6,536 bases of DNA from Actinomycetes bacterium (GTDB taxonomy: Bacteria > Actinomycetota > Acidimicrobiia > Spongiisociales > UBA5794), in assembly GCA_023336875.1 (NCBI GenBank), contig JAMBLH010000024.1, forward strand, positions 1 through 6,536. Direction: 5' to 3'. The position numbers were made by a program, and so were the translations under genes. Below, in pieces: positions 6,060-6,536 of this stretch. The notes beneath the pieces were generated by a model. The model had not been told where the DNA came from. It saw only the letters and a list, made by a program, of their open reading frames with translations, and ran no database searches. Positions within the stretch are counted from its first letter, which is position 1; each line of letters starts with the position of its first letter.

Positions 6060-6536
6060 TCAAGACCTTTGCGGCAGCTCGCGCCCGAAGAACGCGATCA
6101 ATCGGTCGACGGTATCGGTCGCGGCTTTCTCGTCGAAGCCATCAGCATCATCGTTCCAGAATCCCTCTTCGGCATCGGGATACACCACGAACATCGTTCT
6201 CGGCAGGGACTCGCTCTGCCCAACGGCCGAGTCGACGTCCACCGAGGAGTCGGACCGCGAGCCGATCCACAAGCCTGGAACTTGGGCCCGTGCCAGATCA
6301 GAGCCAACTGTCTCATCGATAATCGCTGCGACCGAGGCTTCGGCAACAACACTTGCATCCCGTGCCGCCAGGCGTGCGGTGTCATAGATGCCGTACCCGA
6401 ACCCGAGAACACCGTATCCGAGATGGGCATTCGACCAGTCGCCATTCGCCGCAGAGATGAAACGCGCAGCCTGGGACGCGATCACCGCGTTCACCTTGTA
6501 CTCCTCGGACATTTCAGGGGCAAGCATCGCTATTCC
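6060..6536 (-). CDS. Dienelactone-hydrolase-like alpha/beta-hydrolase fold protein, partial, catalytic residues missing
   Basis: The reading frame is open to the right edge, so only the last 158 residues are visible; the ATG at 6525-6527 is probably internal, because the frame continues upstream and GIAMLAPE resembles the family's G-Y-x-x-L-A-P-D strand. Numbering from the first visible residue, YGVLGFGYG (41-49) matches the nucleophile elbow (usual G-F-C-x-G-G) but has Gly47 instead of Cys/Ser. VPGLWIGSRSD (86-96) matches the strand ending in the catalytic Asp, retained as D96. VVYPDAEEGFW (117-127) matches the catalytic-His region (P-x-A-x-H-x-F) but has Glu124 instead of His. The helix A-A-T-D-T-V-D-R-L-I-A-F-F (138-150) closes the fold, as is typical. 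Two of three triad residues are therefore gone, which suggests a non-enzymatic or altered role. The stop is 1 nt from the epimerase ATG. The family call is moderate: it rests on motif order, from memory. Confidence 0.68.
   Translation of the reverse strand, partial: GIAMLAPEMSEEYKVNAVIASQAARFISAANGDWSNAHLGYGVLGFGYGIYDTARLAARDASVVAEASVAAIIDETVGSDLARAQVPGLWIGSRSDSSVDVDSAVGQSESLPRTMFVVYPDAEEGFWNDDADGFDEKAATDTVDRLIAFFGRELPQRS
6066..6070 (-). promoter_or_regulatory. Ribosome binding site of the epimerase gene
   Basis: AAAGG on the minus strand, 7 nt before the ATG at 6058 and inside the last codons of the upstream gene. The spacing is optimal and it fixes the epimerase start. Confidence 0.6.

Overview
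The window suggests a high-GC actinobacterium, most likely from a deep lineage such as Acidimicrobiia (inference). It carries coenzyme F420 biosynthesis genes. Its UDP-glucose 4-epimerase-like protein shares long motifs with the mycobacterial GalE1 type, and it has a very large two-part glycosyltransferase/membrane protein of a kind I associate with Actinomycetota. Coding density is close to 100 percent: there is no gene-free stretch above 10 bases, and I see no RNA gene, mobile element, repeat array or CRISPR.

Layout. (1) Bases 1-2569, minus strand: a large gene, open at the left edge, encoding a cytoplasmic GT2-like domain, about a dozen membrane segments and an outer soluble part. The only ORFs over about 60 codons that begin with ATG here are antisense or out of frame, so the real gene is easy to miss. 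I translated it by hand: 856 codons without a stop. (2) Bases 2570-5111, plus strand: a three-gene operon, cofD-cofE-Fpg/Nei-family glycosylase, with 4-nt and 1-nt overlaps. CofD and CofE are successive steps of F420 assembly; the third gene is a base-excision-repair glycosylase. (3) Bases 5117-6536, minus strand: an operon of a truncated dienelactone-hydrolase-like gene (runs off the right edge), then a GalE-type epimerase 1 nt later. It converges on the glycosylase gene with only 5 nt between stop codons.

How they fit together: CofD joins the Fo chromophore to a phosphoenolpyruvyl/phospholactyl group and CofE adds the glutamate tail. The glycosylase is co-transcribed, with no obvious metabolic link. 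The epimerase probably supplies UDP-galactose or a related sugar for envelope glycans, loosely matching the envelope theme of the large membrane protein.

Most notable observations: the GT2-like domain has lost both acidic motifs expected for catalysis; the hydrolase-like protein has lost two of its three catalytic residues; the glycosylase has Gly where Asn is nearly universal; CofE lacks the nitroreductase domain of mycobacterial FbiB; and the divergent start codons of the glycosyltransferase and cofD abut, leaving no intergenic promoter space. I did not find a clear new multi-gene system; these are individual anomalies in an otherwise recognisable region. All family comparisons are from memory, without a database search.
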